Shown here in pieces: positions 45,381 to 58,261 of a stretch of DNA of 64,000 bases; the stretch's first letter is position 1; each line of letters begins with the position of its first letter. The notes beneath the pieces are model-generated. The model worked only from the letters and a program-made list of their open reading frames with translations, did not search any database and was not told where the DNA came from. This stretch comes from Bedellia somnulentella. Its lineage: Eukaryota; Arthropoda; Insecta; Lepidoptera; Bedelliidae. The DNA is taken from NCBI GenBank assembly GCA_963576735.1, contig OY755174.1, positions 1,302,001 through 1,366,000 on the forward strand. The letters are read 5' to 3'. The position numbers and the translations under genes are program-made.

Positions 45381-46835
45381 AACAATCTAGTCCTAAAAAG
45401 TACAAAATAAGTTTTTTATTTGAATATGAGTACTGTGATTAATACCTTAGCAATTTCTTTATAACACACGCGTCAGTTCAACCTTCCTAAATCTTAAAAT
45501 TCTCTTAAATTAATTTTTGAGTCGGTGCCAGTCAAACAAAAGTAAATTCGCCCTACTATCTATGTCTGAGTATTACAATCTAAACAATATATATCTATCG
45601 CCTAACGTTTTAAATGGTAATACGTGCAAAAATCAATTTACCCTACAACTACAAGGTACCCTACATTTCACATGTATATGAAGTGCGAAATACACACTTC
45701 TTATTATGAACTAGTGGATCGTCCCAGCTTCGCACAGGTAGCGTTTTTTTTTAAATATCTGAGGTTTCTTTCTTCAGTCACTGCTCAAGCATTGTGAAAT
45801 TCAGCGCAATGTTTTCAATTTATTAAATTTATAGCACTCCCTAAACAGTGTAGTTTGGTGATCTTGAATGCGCTTTAATGAACGGTTCAGTTTTTCCGTT
45901 TAATAGCAAATTTTGGAATAAAACGCTATGAAGTATTTATAACAATCTAAAAAATAAATCATTACGTGTTGTAGGATTCAACTACTGGCGCCATCTAGTA
46001 TTTTATAAGTAAATTAGTAACGATTCGGTTTTGGTCACGGGCGCGATGGCTTATTTTATGTATAATTTCGGTGTTTCTCTACCGATTTCTATGATTCTTT
46101 TTTTATTGAATAGGTAATAATGTTACCTTATTTAAATTAGGGATGAGTGAGAGGTTTACAAACGTAAGAGTAAACAAATACAATCAGAATGTTCCGGACT
46201 GCTACGCTATCAGGAATTACACGTGTTATTGTGAGTCAACTGTAAAAGATAGACATAAACTGTAAAGGGATTTTTTTTAGATAATTTTATCAAAAATATT
46301 TCCGTCATACATGATTTCTATGTTAGTTTAACCGTTAAGGCTGCACACGCGACGGAAGCTTAATAAATGGAGTAACTTCTCCCGTTTTCCCAAAATTTCC
46401 CAAAATTCCCCTTTACTACTCTGCTGGAAAGTATACAAAAACCTGCGCAGGTGTATGAAGAATAATTGTGCCAAGTTTCGTTAAAATCCGTCGAGTAGTT
46501 TTTGTTTCCATAAGGAACATACAAACCGACAGACAGACAGACAGACAGACAAAAATTTTACTGATTGCATTTTTGGCATCAGTATCGATCCCTAATCACC
46601 ACCTGATGGTTATTTTGAAAATATATTTCATGTACAGAATTGACCTCTCTACAGATTTATTATAAGTATAGATAATCATCGAGGCTGGCACCGGCTCACA
46701 AATTAATTTAAGAGAATTTTAAGATTTAGGAAGGTTGAACTGACGCGTGTGTTATAAAGAAATTGCTAAGGTATTAATCACAGTACTCATATTCAAATAA
46801 AAAACTTATTTTGTACTTTTTAGGACTAGATTGTT
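45381..46835. mobile_element. Long inverted repeat (151-bp arms) hosting a Helitron
   Basis: Arms 45381-45531 and 46685-46835 are inverted with only a few mismatches (AACAATCTAGTCC ... GGTGCCAG). Removing the Helitron leaves about 190 bp between the arms, so this is probably a foldback-type element into which the Helitron moved. Confidence 0.7.
45711..46672 (-). mobile_element. Helitron, plain 962-bp copy
   Basis: 5' TCTATAC at 46672 downward after host A, 3' CTAG at 45714-45711 before host T. It is the intact reference for the array-bearing copy at 4645-6932. Its (GACA)n run near 46530-46550 marks one array junction. The 65-codon frame inside is spurious. Confidence 0.85.
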
Positions 46836-47634
46836 TTTATTGCCTTGATTAAGCAGACTTCATAAAATCCGCCTTTCCATTAAAGATAATTTAACCATTC
46901 TTATTACACGTCTAAGGTATGCAGCTTTTGTATTAAAAGCATTTTTATATAACTTAGCAATTTCCGCTTCCTTAGCGAATTATGACACAAACCGCGTTGT
47001 AAATTTTTGGTCAAGTAAGAGATCTACCTACGTGTCCATCCATGACTTTAAATGCGTTAATATTGTGTGCGCTCGTAGCAAGTTGATGTCAATGAATTAT
47101 TTATAATAGAAATAATTTGGCTTCAAAGCCTTAAGCTGTCTAGTTACGTTTTACAAAAAATATATTAAAACAAACAACTTGTGTAAGCAAAGAAAATGTT
47201 ACGAAAGTTTTCTTCTAGAACCGAAAGTCAATTCAATTTGCCAAAGCATGTAATTACTAGATATGCAACTGCAAAGCGGTCCTGTTTACCTTGCCCTGTC
47301 GCCGGTGCGAGGCCTTAACTAGCACCTTTATAATAAACAGTTTCTAACAACACTATATGGTCGTGTTGCAGCAATTTTCGTTGCTATGGTCTTTAAAATT
47401 AATGGTTCTATAATCACTTGTTTAAAGGCCTACTAATTTTAAAATGGGGTCATTTGGTTTAAAGCTTGCCAAAGGTGCAAGTAGCTCGCGTTGCCAACTG
47501 TCGTGAGACAATGTCTGCGATTACGACAATATTAATTTTATCGAAGTCACATCATCAATTCAATATTAGTTTGGTACTATATATATTCTTGGTATAATCA
47601 ACTTATCGATTTATCATGTATGAAAATTATAGTT
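46836..47634. other. No gene recognised
   Basis: AT-rich spacer. Confidence 0.5.
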
Positions 47635-47645
47635 AATTATAAATA

Positions 47646-48031
47646 ATTAGGCGACATGATAGTCCAGTGGGTAGAACACCCGCCCGAAATACAGAAGGGC
47701 GTGAGTTCCAATCCTGGGACGGGCCTACACCAATTTGTCTTTTATAAAGTCATATGTGTGGTTAATTTATCATGGTTGCTAACGGTGAGGGAAAACATCG
47801 TGAGGAAACCCACATGGCTGAGTTGTACTTAGTCATGTGACAGTGTATTCGTACAAAACGGCGATAGGCCTGCCCCCTATCACGTGAGTACACTGTCTAA
47901 GCAAAACGTGGGTACCTTCTCTGGAAACTAGATGGCGCTTGCCATGTGAGTTCAGGAGTATTGGTACCTCTGCCAACCCCTTCGGGGATAAACGGCGTGA
48001 ACGTTTATGTTATGTTATGTTATGTTATGAA
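47646..48031 (+). mobile_element. SINE-C, full length
   Basis: Head GATAGTCCAGTGGG and AGTTCCAATCC, core AACGGTGAGGGAAAACATCG, body GTGACAGTGTATTCG and tail (TTATG)n. Duplicates AATTATAAATA at 47635-47645 and 48032-48042 bracket it. Confidence 0.85.
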
Positions 48032-48317
48032 AATTATAAATAGATATTTTTATACCTGTTAAGAGTAACTAGAGGTTTTAAGAAACTTACATCAATTGTT
48101 TTATCACATGCTGCATTCTTTGTTTTTGCTTAACTTAATTATACTTGATGTTGGTCTTAATTTGTCAAACTTTGCGAATACGTTGTTGTGGTTTTTGAAT
48201 TAGACTAGACCTCTTAAGTTCTTGCAAAGTTAGATTCCCATATCACCAAATCAGAGGCAATGTTAAGAAATTTTATTTAAACTAGTATAAAGCCTGGTGT
48301 TGGTAAATTTATCAGGT

Positions 48318-48478
48318 ATACATATACATAAATTTACTCACGGCTATAAGTCTCTAGAACTAGCTTCTGTAACCTAGAGCTTCAGCATAAGAAACTCTCA
48401 GCTACTTTTGGAAGTAAAATGAGGAAAATATTGTAAAGTAAAATTAGTTTCGGTCTTCAACCCCATCAAGTTTATAAG
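48318..48478 (-). mobile_element. SINE-A relic
   Basis: TTTACTCACGGCTATAAG, CTCAGCTACTTTTGGAAG and GGTCTTCAACCCCATC are recognisable. The 5' end is lost. Confidence 0.6.
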
Positions 48479-48944
48479 CGAAATATCGAATGAATTTTAC
48501 GAGTGTATCATGTCAAACGGTTAATTGAAAACGAAACGCCCATTCTGAGTGCGACATTTAAAAAACATCAAAATCATTATGGTAACCAACAACTCACAAA
48601 GCGTTCAATCAATTTTAAATTACAATTCGGAAATCCCCAATTATTAACTAAATTCCTTATTGAAATGTTACCTTATAAATTTATCAGTTCTTTGGTAGTG
48701 GTTCTTATACTAACATAACTAGTACTACTAATCGGTACTCACAAACATAAACTACCTGTTACCTATTGGCACAGAGTTGGTGTACACGAAAGTTCTAGCA
48801 TCGGAGCACTGGGTCGAGCCTAGACCTTAGATGGTTACAAACGTAAAGTAAAGATGTTTGTTACAAGCTCTTCTATTCAAACAGTCTACCTACGGAAGTT
48901 ACAGACCTTTATTTATTTGCTTTATATCTAAAATAGTTTATTTA
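48479..48944. other. No gene recognised
   Basis: A 71-codon frame at 48503-48718 has no known features. Confidence 0.4.
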
Positions 48945-49030
48945 AGGTGACAATGTCACTGACGTTCAGAAGTTTTAGAACCTCTGCCATGCCAACACCT
49001 TCAAGGTTATATAGAGTGAACGTTTGAGTT
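48945..49030 (+). mobile_element. SINE-C 3' relic
   Basis: GGTGACAATGTCACTGACGTTCAGAAG and AACACCTTCAAGG resemble the SINE-C 3' body (positions 48952-49015). Confidence 0.5.
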
Positions 49031-49381
49031 CAAGTTTATTTAGTTACACTTTATCAGCACGTTATCATCAATCATGAGGCCGATGTTATTTCACCAGTCA
49101 TTTTCAAATTTCTATGATTTGATTACAGTCTAGTAAAAAAGATTAATGTCTGTGGTGTTAGAGCTTTCCTGAGGTATCGATTTCAATCATAAATAGTTAT
49201 CTCACAAACTTTATTTGCGGTTAACAGGCTTGAATCGAAATGTTCTGTGCTTCGGAGGGCACTCAAAGAAAGTAGAAATCGTTTGTCTGCTAACCCGCGT
49301 TAGGTCGGCGTGGCTAAGGCTAAATCAATCTATGTAGGGTAGACTCGAATCCCTAGGTGGGGACATAAATGAGCTATTATG

Positions 49382-49498
49382 ATACATACATACATATACT
49401 CACGGCTATAAATCCCTAAAAGGGGTAGCCAGAGCTGAGAAATTATAAATTCCTTAGCCACTTTTGGAAGTTGAGTGGGGAAAGGATGGTATGATAAA
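49382..49498 (-). mobile_element. SINE-A, 5'-truncated
   Basis: (CATA)n, TACTCACGGCTATAAATCCC and AGGGGTAGCCAGAGC down to AAAGGATGGTA, then the match stops. 5' truncation is typical of reverse-transcribed insertions. Confidence 0.8.
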
Positions 49499-49981
49499 CT
49501 CAATAATTTAATTCATAGGATTTCCCAGGTGAAGGTCAGCATGTTACATGCGGAGTAATTAACTATTTAAAATTTAGATATCCATGACTTATAAAATAAT
49601 AATAATAACGCATCAGTGATTTGATAGCATGAACGAAGATTGACATGACATTGGCTGAACAGACTAAGACCGTTAATCATTACGTTTTAATTTGAAAACG
49701 TTCATTGACATTGAAGTAGCCAGCGCAAACAAATTCTTGTTATTTGAATAACATCTTCAGTGTATCCTACCTGCCTTGTTGGCATTATGAAATATTTGCT
49801 AAGCATACACATAGCTTATTTCGTTCAATCAGTGTTGAAGTAATGATTCACGATTTTGGAGTGTTTTTTAAATGTTTTGCGATAAAAAGTACCGGTGATA
49901 AGAATACTAAATGGGAAACAAATATTAGTTTAGTTGGTAGAATTTTTCTTTCTAGAAGTTTTTAGTACGAAATGCCATAGT
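49499..49981. other. No gene recognised
   Basis: A 73-codon plus-strand frame (49744-49965) has no recognisable motif. Confidence 0.4.
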
Positions 49982-50342
49982 TAAGTTACCGAGGTAGCAA
50001 AGCGGTTGGAACACCCGCCTATAATGCAGACAAGTCAAATCCCAGGTCGGGCCTATTTATCTATTGTAAATATATATTTTTACTACATTACTATATTAAT
50101 ACATATTTTTCTTTTGTAAAGACGTAAGTGTGGTTAACTTATCATGGTAGTTAACTGTGAGGGAAAACAACAACAATGTTGTACTTAGTCATGTGACAGT
50201 GTATTGGTGCAAAACTGCGATAGGGTGATAAAACTGTCCAAGCTAAGCGGTGATACCCTAAACACCAGGATAATGTCACGTGATGTTGTGAATTAGTAGA
50301 GGTATCTCTGCCAACCCTTCGGGGATATAAGATGTGAACGTT
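49982..50342 (+). mobile_element. SINE-C, diverged, with an AT insertion
   Basis: Degenerate tRNA head (GAGGTAGCAAAGCGG, GTCAAATCCC). A roughly 60-bp AT-rich insertion precedes the core (AACTGTGAGGGAAAACA). The body ends GGGGATATAAGATGTGAACG. Confidence 0.7.
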
Positions 50343-50987
50343 ACAATCTTAGAGTTAAGGAGTGTGGTTCGAAACCTTTTTTATCGACTGTTAAGTGGTC
50401 CATTTTTTCCCTATCAAGTTCAAATAGTTCGTTTCCGAAATTGCAGACTACTGTAACTGCAGTTATGTAGCCTCGAATTTGAATCTTTTATAGGATCAGT
50501 CTGGTTTACAAACCCATCAACAATAAGATACAATATAAAATTGGCCTAAATTAGGTTCATGGATCGCTTTCTTCAAAGTTCACTTCGTAGCTCCCAATCA
50601 ATGCTTCATCGGTAATTCGTTGCAAACCGCAAATGTCGAGTACCGTTACTATCGCGTCAGTTATATTTACATCAAATAATCTATGGCGTAATAAGAAACT
50701 CGAATACTCTAAAACCAATGAGCAGACTTATAATGTGGTCATTTTGATCGTAAACTAACGGTTCCCTATGCAGAAAATGAAGTAGTTTAAGTCCCTTCAG
50801 GGTATGGTATAGAGGACACGCCCAATCCCGTTTATTAATCATTCAATGTTATTTGTGGGCTGAACTGCAACAGTCATGTCTAATCTTTAATCGGGTTATC
50901 TGAATAATATCATTCATAGGAACACAGGTATATTAATGTAATATTGTTTTTTTAAAAATGCCTTATCTTTCTAAACGTCAACTTCAG
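50343..50987. other. No gene recognised
   Basis: Unassigned spacer. Confidence 0.5.
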
Positions 50988-51458
50988 TGAAATGGTTAAG
51001 AGGGCAAATCATGAACACATCTAGATGCTACAAGATTTATCTTTGCATAATGCAAACTCGCATGACACACATTGACTGTCTCATACATACATACATACAT
51101 ATACTCACGGCCATAAATCCCTGGAAGGGGTAGCCAGAGCTAAGGAATTAGAAATTCCTCAGCCACTTTTGGAAAGTTTAGGGGGGAAAAAATGGTAAAA
51201 TAAAGGTTGTTGGTGATGGGTCTCCAACCGCATCGCCCAAAAATCCCTTAAAAGCCCCGATACCGTTAGTCGCCTTTTACGTACACCCACCGGAAGAAAT
51301 GGGGTAGTGTTATTCTAAGCCGACACTACACAGCTACTGTCTCATCTGATAACTGAAATGGTTAAGAGGGCAAATCATGAACACATCTAGATGCTATAAG
51401 ATTTATCTTTGCATAATGCAAACTCGCATGACACACATTGACTGTCTCATCTGATAAC
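50988..51458. repeat. 105-bp tandem duplication, first copy split by SINE-A
   Basis: Copy 1 is 50988-51084 plus 51346-51353 and copy 2 is 51354-51458. They differ by one base (CTACAAG versus CTATAAG). SINE-A occupies 51085-51335 in copy 1 only. Confidence 0.85.
51085..51335 (-). mobile_element. SINE-A, full length, with 10-bp target duplication
   Basis: ACTGTCTCAT flanks both ends (51075-51084 and 51336-51345). The tail has four CATA units and the body is close to the family reference. The variable-length target duplication supports retrotransposition. Confidence 0.9.
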
Positions 51459-52496
51459 GTTATCGAAAAAAAACTCATTAATTTGACGGACATGTTGCAG
51501 CCTCCTCAGTTCTTAGGAAAACGATCGACACAATTTAGAACAAAATCGTGTAATGACACAACACAACTCGACCTGCTTTTCTATGCACATTCATAAAATG
51601 GTTGCAGAATTACGGTACTATCATTAAAAAGAGTATTCATCGAAACTATCAGAGCAAATAGCAAGATACATCACTAAAGAAACGATGATACGCACTATTT
51701 CTTAATGCAGAAGTTATGTAATAAGTCTCACTGCTAATAGGGCCAAATGTGCCCATACCAGGTATTTCGGTTACATATACATGGACTATCAAAAGAATCA
51801 GTACAGTAATCATTCTATTATACACGTAATTATTTCCACTTTAAAAACGGTAATTATAGCTTACATAAAAATCATAGAGAATCGCCCTTCCTTCGCCGTC
51901 GACGTTGCAAAATGCAATTTTGTTAACTACGTTCATATTGCAGGCCATATATAATTGGAAATCAATTTTGCATTTTCCGTTTTTCCTCATTTTATTGCTA
52001 ATGATAGTTAATTGAAGGTGGCAACTCAGCTTGCCCCTTGGCCAGGCTTGTGATGAAGTAATGACGGGGTGATGTACGTTTGTTGCCGAGTCAGGTCATT
52101 AGTTGCCTCATCATCATCATCACCCGAGCGCGTGTATGCAAGCTGCACCGAGACATGCGCGGTTCAACGTGATGTGTGCGCGACTTTTGTATTCTCCTTA
52201 TGTTTCCAACGTTCATGTAATTACACAAGATTTCCTCGAATCGTATGCACTTGCAACCAAACTAGCTGTATTGTTTTATTGTTTGATAATAAATTACAAC
52301 ACGGTTTCTTTGATTTAGTTCATAAGTTACACACTGTAATTTTATTTCAATAATTCTACATACCTATATGATTCTCTGGGTAAACAATGACCATTTATTT
52401 ATTTGAGTAATTTGTATATTTGATGCGTTTAATATATACTTAAACTGTACCAAAAAACTATAGTAAGCGTTTTGTAATACTGTTTATTTTTTCCAG
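51459..52496. other. No gene recognised
   Basis: Contains a (CAT)n stretch near 52108-52122 and two overlapping short frames without recognisable features. Confidence 0.4.
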
Positions 52497-52675
52497 GTAA
52501 GATGAAACCATCGAATTGGGCAAAACAACCGCGTAGGTCGACAACCAGGTATGGCATTTCAGCGGCGGCAGCTTTGTTCAACAAACAAGCATATGTGACT
52601 ACTCTTGGTTCGCGGACGTTGTGCCAGATTTGTCCGCGTCATCACACTGACAACCCTCACTTGCTCTTTAAATAG
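52497..52675 (+). CDS. Candidate exon with terminal frame, unknown gene
   Basis: A strong acceptor (GTTTATTTTTTCCAG) ends at 52496. Entered in phase 2 the frame is open through an ATG at 52502 and 57 codons to TAG at 52673-52675 (MKPSNWAKQPRRSTTR ... CQICPRHHTDNPH). A possible donor CAG|GTATGG at about 52552 offers a shorter exon. The product is not recognised. It could be a last coding exon, a UTR exon or chance. Confidence 0.25.
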
Positions 52676-53669
52676 TCAGAGTTGTCCTCACTGACTAACC
52701 ATTTCGGTCATACACCCCACACATTACTCGCCAAGTACTTAGACACATGCATCACACCAATTAGTCACTTGTACTCGTATCCGAAGAATATTTTTGGTCT
52801 AGTAATTTTTGTGGGAGACCATAACCGCAGCCAATATATACCATTCGTTTCAGATTCGTTTTTATTTGACGATTGGTCGCAGTATATAAATACTCTGTAT
52901 TACTCATTTCTCCCGCACAAGCAAATCAAATCAGGAATTCGCTATTTTCTCATATTTTCACCTAATCTCCGACTGAAATTGGCAAATAGCACATTGATTA
53001 TGTATCGAGATGGCTAACACCTTTCACGTTTGATTGAGTTAACTTGCACGAGCCGAAATAGATTGTTTACGTGAAATTCGGGCTCCTTGCCAATGACCAC
53101 CTGAAGGCATGTTTTCGAGACGAAAGAATACATTGTATGTATATATCTGTAATATTTAGGTCTAGAAAGATCTATTTTGTATTGGAGAAACCATTTTGTT
53201 ATAGTTTTTATAGTAAGTACTTTACATATAAAAGGCAGCTCACCGAAGTACATTTTTTGCTTGAAAATTAACAAGGTAATTAACTTCAACAATAGACTAT
53301 TGTAATTGTTGATTTTATCGTTGTTTGGCTTCGTGGTTGACTGAAGCTTCATCATATATTCTAAAACCAAACTTAGTATTACAATCAAAACAAAACTATA
53401 TAACCGTCAGTCAATTTGTGTTTTACATAAATTTTAACTAACTCATGAAATTAAACCTAATCAAGCTTTTTCTACTTTAAACAAATTGAGGTCGTTTAGT
53501 AAAAATATAAGCTAACGATGTTGTAAGTGATTGCTAATTACTTTGCATAGCGCGGATCGCTCGCTGCTATCACGACCGGCGAGATAACCTACATCTGGGT
53601 TCGGGCACACTGTTTGCACGTTCGCCTTATATCCAAATAACGTTAGGAATTCTTCATATAGTCAAGTAA
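52676..53669. other. No gene recognised
   Basis: Frames of 111 and 124 codons on opposite strands (52682-53017, 53014-53388) have no known motif. I do not support them as genes. Confidence 0.4.
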
Positions 53670-53842
53670 ATACATACATACATACATATACTCGCGCCAT
53701 CAGTTCCCTTTGGGGTCGGTAGAGACTATCTTTCGCCACTGACAAACTTCTCTAGCTTCGTTTACTTCCATCAATCTCCCCATACATGCTCTTTTATTCT
53801 TCATACTTCGGACGCCTGCCTTTTAGAGCACACTCGCACAGC
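53670..53842 (-). mobile_element. LINE-B 3' end
   Basis: On the minus strand GCGAGTGTGCTCTAAAAGGC leads through AAGCTAGAGAAGTTTGTC and CCCCAAAGGGAACTGATGG to GCGCGAGTATATGTATGTATG. The frame reads as a decayed C-terminal reverse-transcriptase-type tail. The (TATG)n end matches SINE-A. Confidence 0.6.
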
Positions 53843-56202
53843 CAAGTACATGTATGTTTACATATAGTCTTACACTTTATTGCATAGATATTTTACTATT
53901 AAGTGGCCTATTAGTACAGACAGAGATGCAATGTAGCAGTAGCTAAATGAAATAAATGCAGTGTACAGGACTTAAAATTATGTTATAAAAGAAACCATGA
54001 CGAATAAAATAATAGGTACATAAGGTAGTGAACATGCCTTTACGCGAATGTTATCGTCGCGCTTTCTCACATTGTCATTGGTGTCACTGCCATATCGTTC
54101 CCCAAATGAATCATGTCACCAACTAACAACAAACAACGATCGATTACTGTCGCGGGAAAACGAATCATCGTCTCATCCGATCCATAAATAAAAATAGTCC
54201 TTACTAATTTGGGATCTCACTAAATAAACGTTAATTGAACTGTTTGTGTTATGCGAAATATGTGTTCTCTGCTCGTTATATAAACATGAGAAATCGACGC
54301 CTTAATCACATTCAGGGTCATGCATCTTTTTAAATCCAATTTTGTACAAACTAATAATGTTTTCAAATCTTAAACCATAATGTTTATGTATTTTTTAAAA
54401 ACTAATTAGCAGTTCTCCAAAGTTCGCGAATGACGTAAACTACTAATATATACAAACAGGACTGTCACGATGTCTCTCTCGCTAAGCCTGGCTGATGGAT
54501 GGTATTAAATTTTCAATCAAACATGTTTGCCTTGATGACACAGCTTGCAGAATCAGATACACCGCTGCCTACGAATAATGATGTTTTTATAATACACCAC
54601 CAAACATTACGTAAGCTATTCTCGGGAGGAAACCGCAGTGATTTATGTTTCTGAGAGATAACAGCGTGTTGAAATCTACTCGCTGGCTGCCCGGTGGCTG
54701 TCGACCCGAATACTTAGTATAATCGCGAAATGTATTACACCATTCAACTAGATTCTCTCTAATATATTGTCAACCCAATTTTGCGCTTTACTACAAAAAT
54801 ATTTTGTATGTGATATTTTACAAGTTCAAAACTTTACCAGTCTGTTCTGCACGTGTAACTTTTAGATGATTACTCTCAAGTTTTTGTCAGCATTGAGATT
54901 CATGAGAACTGTAATATATGAATATGTATGATTATATCGAGTATTAAATGCTTACATACGATGGCATTAGAATATTACTTAACAATCGCTTTACCCATAC
55001 TTTTTATTTTGTCGCTGAGATTTATCCTATCAAAAGATAATATGATGTCGTGTTAGTTTTGCTGGTTAGAATGAAACAAATTCTGAAATTACAATAAGTT
55101 AAAAACAGTAACCACATCGATCACATTAGTTACCCACTGATGAAAATAAATTTAGAGAGAAATTAAAAACTTTATATCAATAATTCGCTTACAAAAGCAG
55201 AATACAGTATCGCATCACTATAATCACCTTTGAAAACCAAGTTTGCGTGTCATCTATTACAGTAGAGTACAGCGCATTTTACATTTTACACGCTTCTCGT
55301 ATTACGTCACTCGATTGTCCGTCTTGTTTTTATTTTCCGCGGCACCATGGTCACTGGTGTTGTGTCGCTCGCACTATAGCAATGCCATCGCGCTGTCTCG
55401 CTCTGCGGACGCCGCGGCGACATACAGTCTGGTGGAGCGCTCCTATCAAAACCCTACTTCGTTTCATAGTTTGCTTTCGTTTTCAACACATTCTTTTTGT
55501 TGTTTCTTTGAATTTTTTATTTACTTTATACTGTCTAAAGTGTTCTTCTGAAAAAAATAGTTAGTTATCGGTTAGATTAATAGTAATTAGAATGGTAGTA
55601 ATTACTTATTCTTCTGAATATCACGTGACATTTTTGTCGCTTGCTTTTCAGAGTGCCAAAATTGGCAACTGCGCTCGATGTGAGTAATAAGAGTATTCAC
55701 GTGATAGCAGGTTGGAGAGCCGCCGCCACTTTGTACAGTCACATGGCAAAGTAAAACTCACACATGTGGTTTGCTCACGACTATTCCCTAACCGTTAACA
55801 AAATGATTAATATAATATACATTATGCCTTAAAAACTGAATGTGGTGCAGAATCGATTCCGGATTTTAACCATCGTCTCTACATTTATACTTGGGTGTAC
55901 TTTTCTACTGAGCTTCGAATGATGTTTTTTTCTATATGGTGGTGAATATGATTTACCATTAAATATGATCCGTTTCTTCTGCCACTGAATCAGGGCGATA
56001 TTTTGGTATAATAATAAAATATGGAAACTACTAAAAATACTGATAAATTTCTAATTTTAAAGCTCTGGTTACTCTTTTTAAGTGGGATTTTGTAGACGTG
56101 AGTACAAGCATATGGGTTTTTACAAGCATGGAGTAATTTTAATATCAAATCGCATCAAACAAATAACATGACACTAAAGTATCCTTTACATCCACAAAAT
56201 TA
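53843..56202. other. No gene recognised
   Basis: Includes a GC-richer patch at about 55320-55450 with two overlapping frames of about 100 codons, neither recognisable. Confidence 0.4.
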
Positions 56203-56350
56203 GCGAGTGTGCTCTAAAAGGCAGGCGTCGTATGCGAAGATTGAGGATATAAACCAAGCTAGAGATGTTTGTCAGTATCGTACAAAGTGGCGGTCGATAG
56301 TGTCTGCCTACCCCCAATGGGAACTAATGGCGTGGGTATATGTATGTATT
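56203..56350 (+). mobile_element. LINE-B 3' end, second copy
   Basis: GCGAGTGTGCTCTAAAAGGC, AAGCTAGAGATGTTTGTC, CCCCCAATGGGAACTAATGG, then GCGTGGGTATATGTATGTATT. It aligns throughout with 53670-53842 reversed, minus about 25 bp. Confidence 0.6.
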
Positions 56351-57784
56351 CACATCCGCACAATAATACCCAATCTTTTTCAAGAATCACGTAAAATATT
56401 GCACAATAAAATACCCGAAACAAAGCTGTGATTTTTCACTATTCCAAAAATAAGTATCGGTTTCGTTAGTCACATCTAATAATACAGAAACGAGATAGCG
56501 CTGTGGCGGGCAAAGTTCGTGCCAACTGTTACATTAACTTTTTGCAAATGATTAGATCATTGTCGCACGTTGGTTGACCGTGACTCTCTTGTGTTTCGAA
56601 GATAATGTTCTTTGACAAAACAGCTTTATATAATAAATTTGTATCGCTAAATATTGAATAAGGTTCTACCGTGGACGGGGTTGGAATAAGGTTGTTTTCA
56701 ATAAGAAGATGGTGTATGATGGTTTATTTTGCTAATATCTAAAATAATAAAGACGCCTTCGTATTAACCTTTTTTCTGAAATTTAGTTTTACACGTCGAA
56801 AGAAGATCATACTGGAAGTTCTTTATAGCATATCACGTATCCTAACATTTTAAATAGAAGTACAATAAATCCATATGGTATTATTGTTGAAATCCACTTG
56901 TTAACGATGTTTTAATTCCTTTGAAGTATTATTTACACACTATCATCAAATGAAAACGAAAGACCATCAAACTGAGTTGCGGAAATAAGTGTATTTAAGC
57001 CTTCGATTCTTTCCAGCCAGCTCTTAGCATACGTCAATTAATAAAGGGACCGTGATTTGTCGTTTTAAGTATAACTAGAAATATTTTCCCGAAGCACTAA
57101 CTCTACGGCAAATGGATAAAAACCATGATGAATCTAACTAAAGCTTGAGTGCTACCCCAAAGGCAATTAATGTATTTATATAAGTTTGCTTAGGATTCGG
57201 CAGGTTAAAAGAGAGCCTCTTTTTGGAGGCAAGAATATAACTTAAATTTAAAGACAAGCTTTTAATCGGCATAAATAAGATTTATGTTGTGATGTTTCTC
57301 GTAAAGATATTTTCACTGCTGCAGGACACCGCGTAGAATATTTCCTTGTTGTGGTCGTCTCCCGGGTTTGTTTTGATACCTTTTTATACATTCACTCTAA
57401 AATTAACGTTTTTACGACAAAATGAAAATAAACTTCTCTGGTGCAGTTTTATCGTTAAGGAACCAGAATCAAAAGTGTCTGGAAATATCTTGTTTACTCA
57501 TGTCGTCGTTTCTTTACAAAGTGATAGTGAGTAATAAGGGTCGAAATAATTATAGTAATTGAAGTAATTTTGTTTCGTGATATAATAATAATAATCATTT
57601 ATTTGAGGATAATATCCCATATTTAGCACAATACATACAATACAACGTAAACGTAGCTATAAAATAAAAAATAATTGAAGTCATAAATCATAAAAAACAT
57701 ATAGATCGCCACAAAGTAATGAAATAGGTATATGATTCTTATATCACGCTTCATGATCTTACTACCTCCAATTTTCGGATAGAT
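56351..57784. other. No gene recognised
   Basis: AT-rich. (ATA)n near 57583 followed by TTTATTTGAGG looks like an old retroelement end, not assigned. Confidence 0.4.
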
Positions 57785-58070
57785 CTGCCCGGCTAGTACG
57801 AGCGGTGTTTAAACTAGTTTTTGCGTAGGATAAAGCAGCCATCTCCTACGCACTTAGTTAGTATCGTATACTGCCATCTCATTCTAACCGTTATCGTGTC
57901 TAAAATAGCGCTCGTGCTTGCCCTTCTGCCCGGCTAGTACGAGCGGTGTTTAAACTAGTTATCGCATGGGATAAAGCAGCCATCTCTTACGCACTTACTT
58001 AGTAGCGTATACTGCCATCTCATTCTAACCGTTATCGTGTCGATATAAGAGCGCTCGTGCTTGCTCTTCT
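57785..58070. repeat. Tandem pair of about 140-bp palindromic-ended repeats
   Basis: Units start CTGCCCGGCTAGTACGAGCGG at 57785 and 57925 and end AGCGCTCGTGCTTGC. The ends AGTACGAGCG and CGCTCGTGCT are near inverted repeats, as in a small MITE. A third, single copy is at 59595-59735. Confidence 0.7.
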
Positions 58071-58261
58071 GGTAAGTTTATGGGGCTGCCTAATTTCATT
58101 AAGAAGACACACTTATTCGAACAAATACAATATCTAAAATTCAAGTGTCACAGTGTTTGCAACCAAACTCCTCCGAAACGGCGAAACTGATTTAGATGAA
58201 TTTTTGCATTAACATTTGGTAGGTCTGAGAATAGGTCTATAACTATTTGTCATACTCCTAA

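Noticed and set aside
55243..55564. Two overlapping frames of 102 and 105 codons
   Set aside because: They overlap in different frames with no recognisable protein features.
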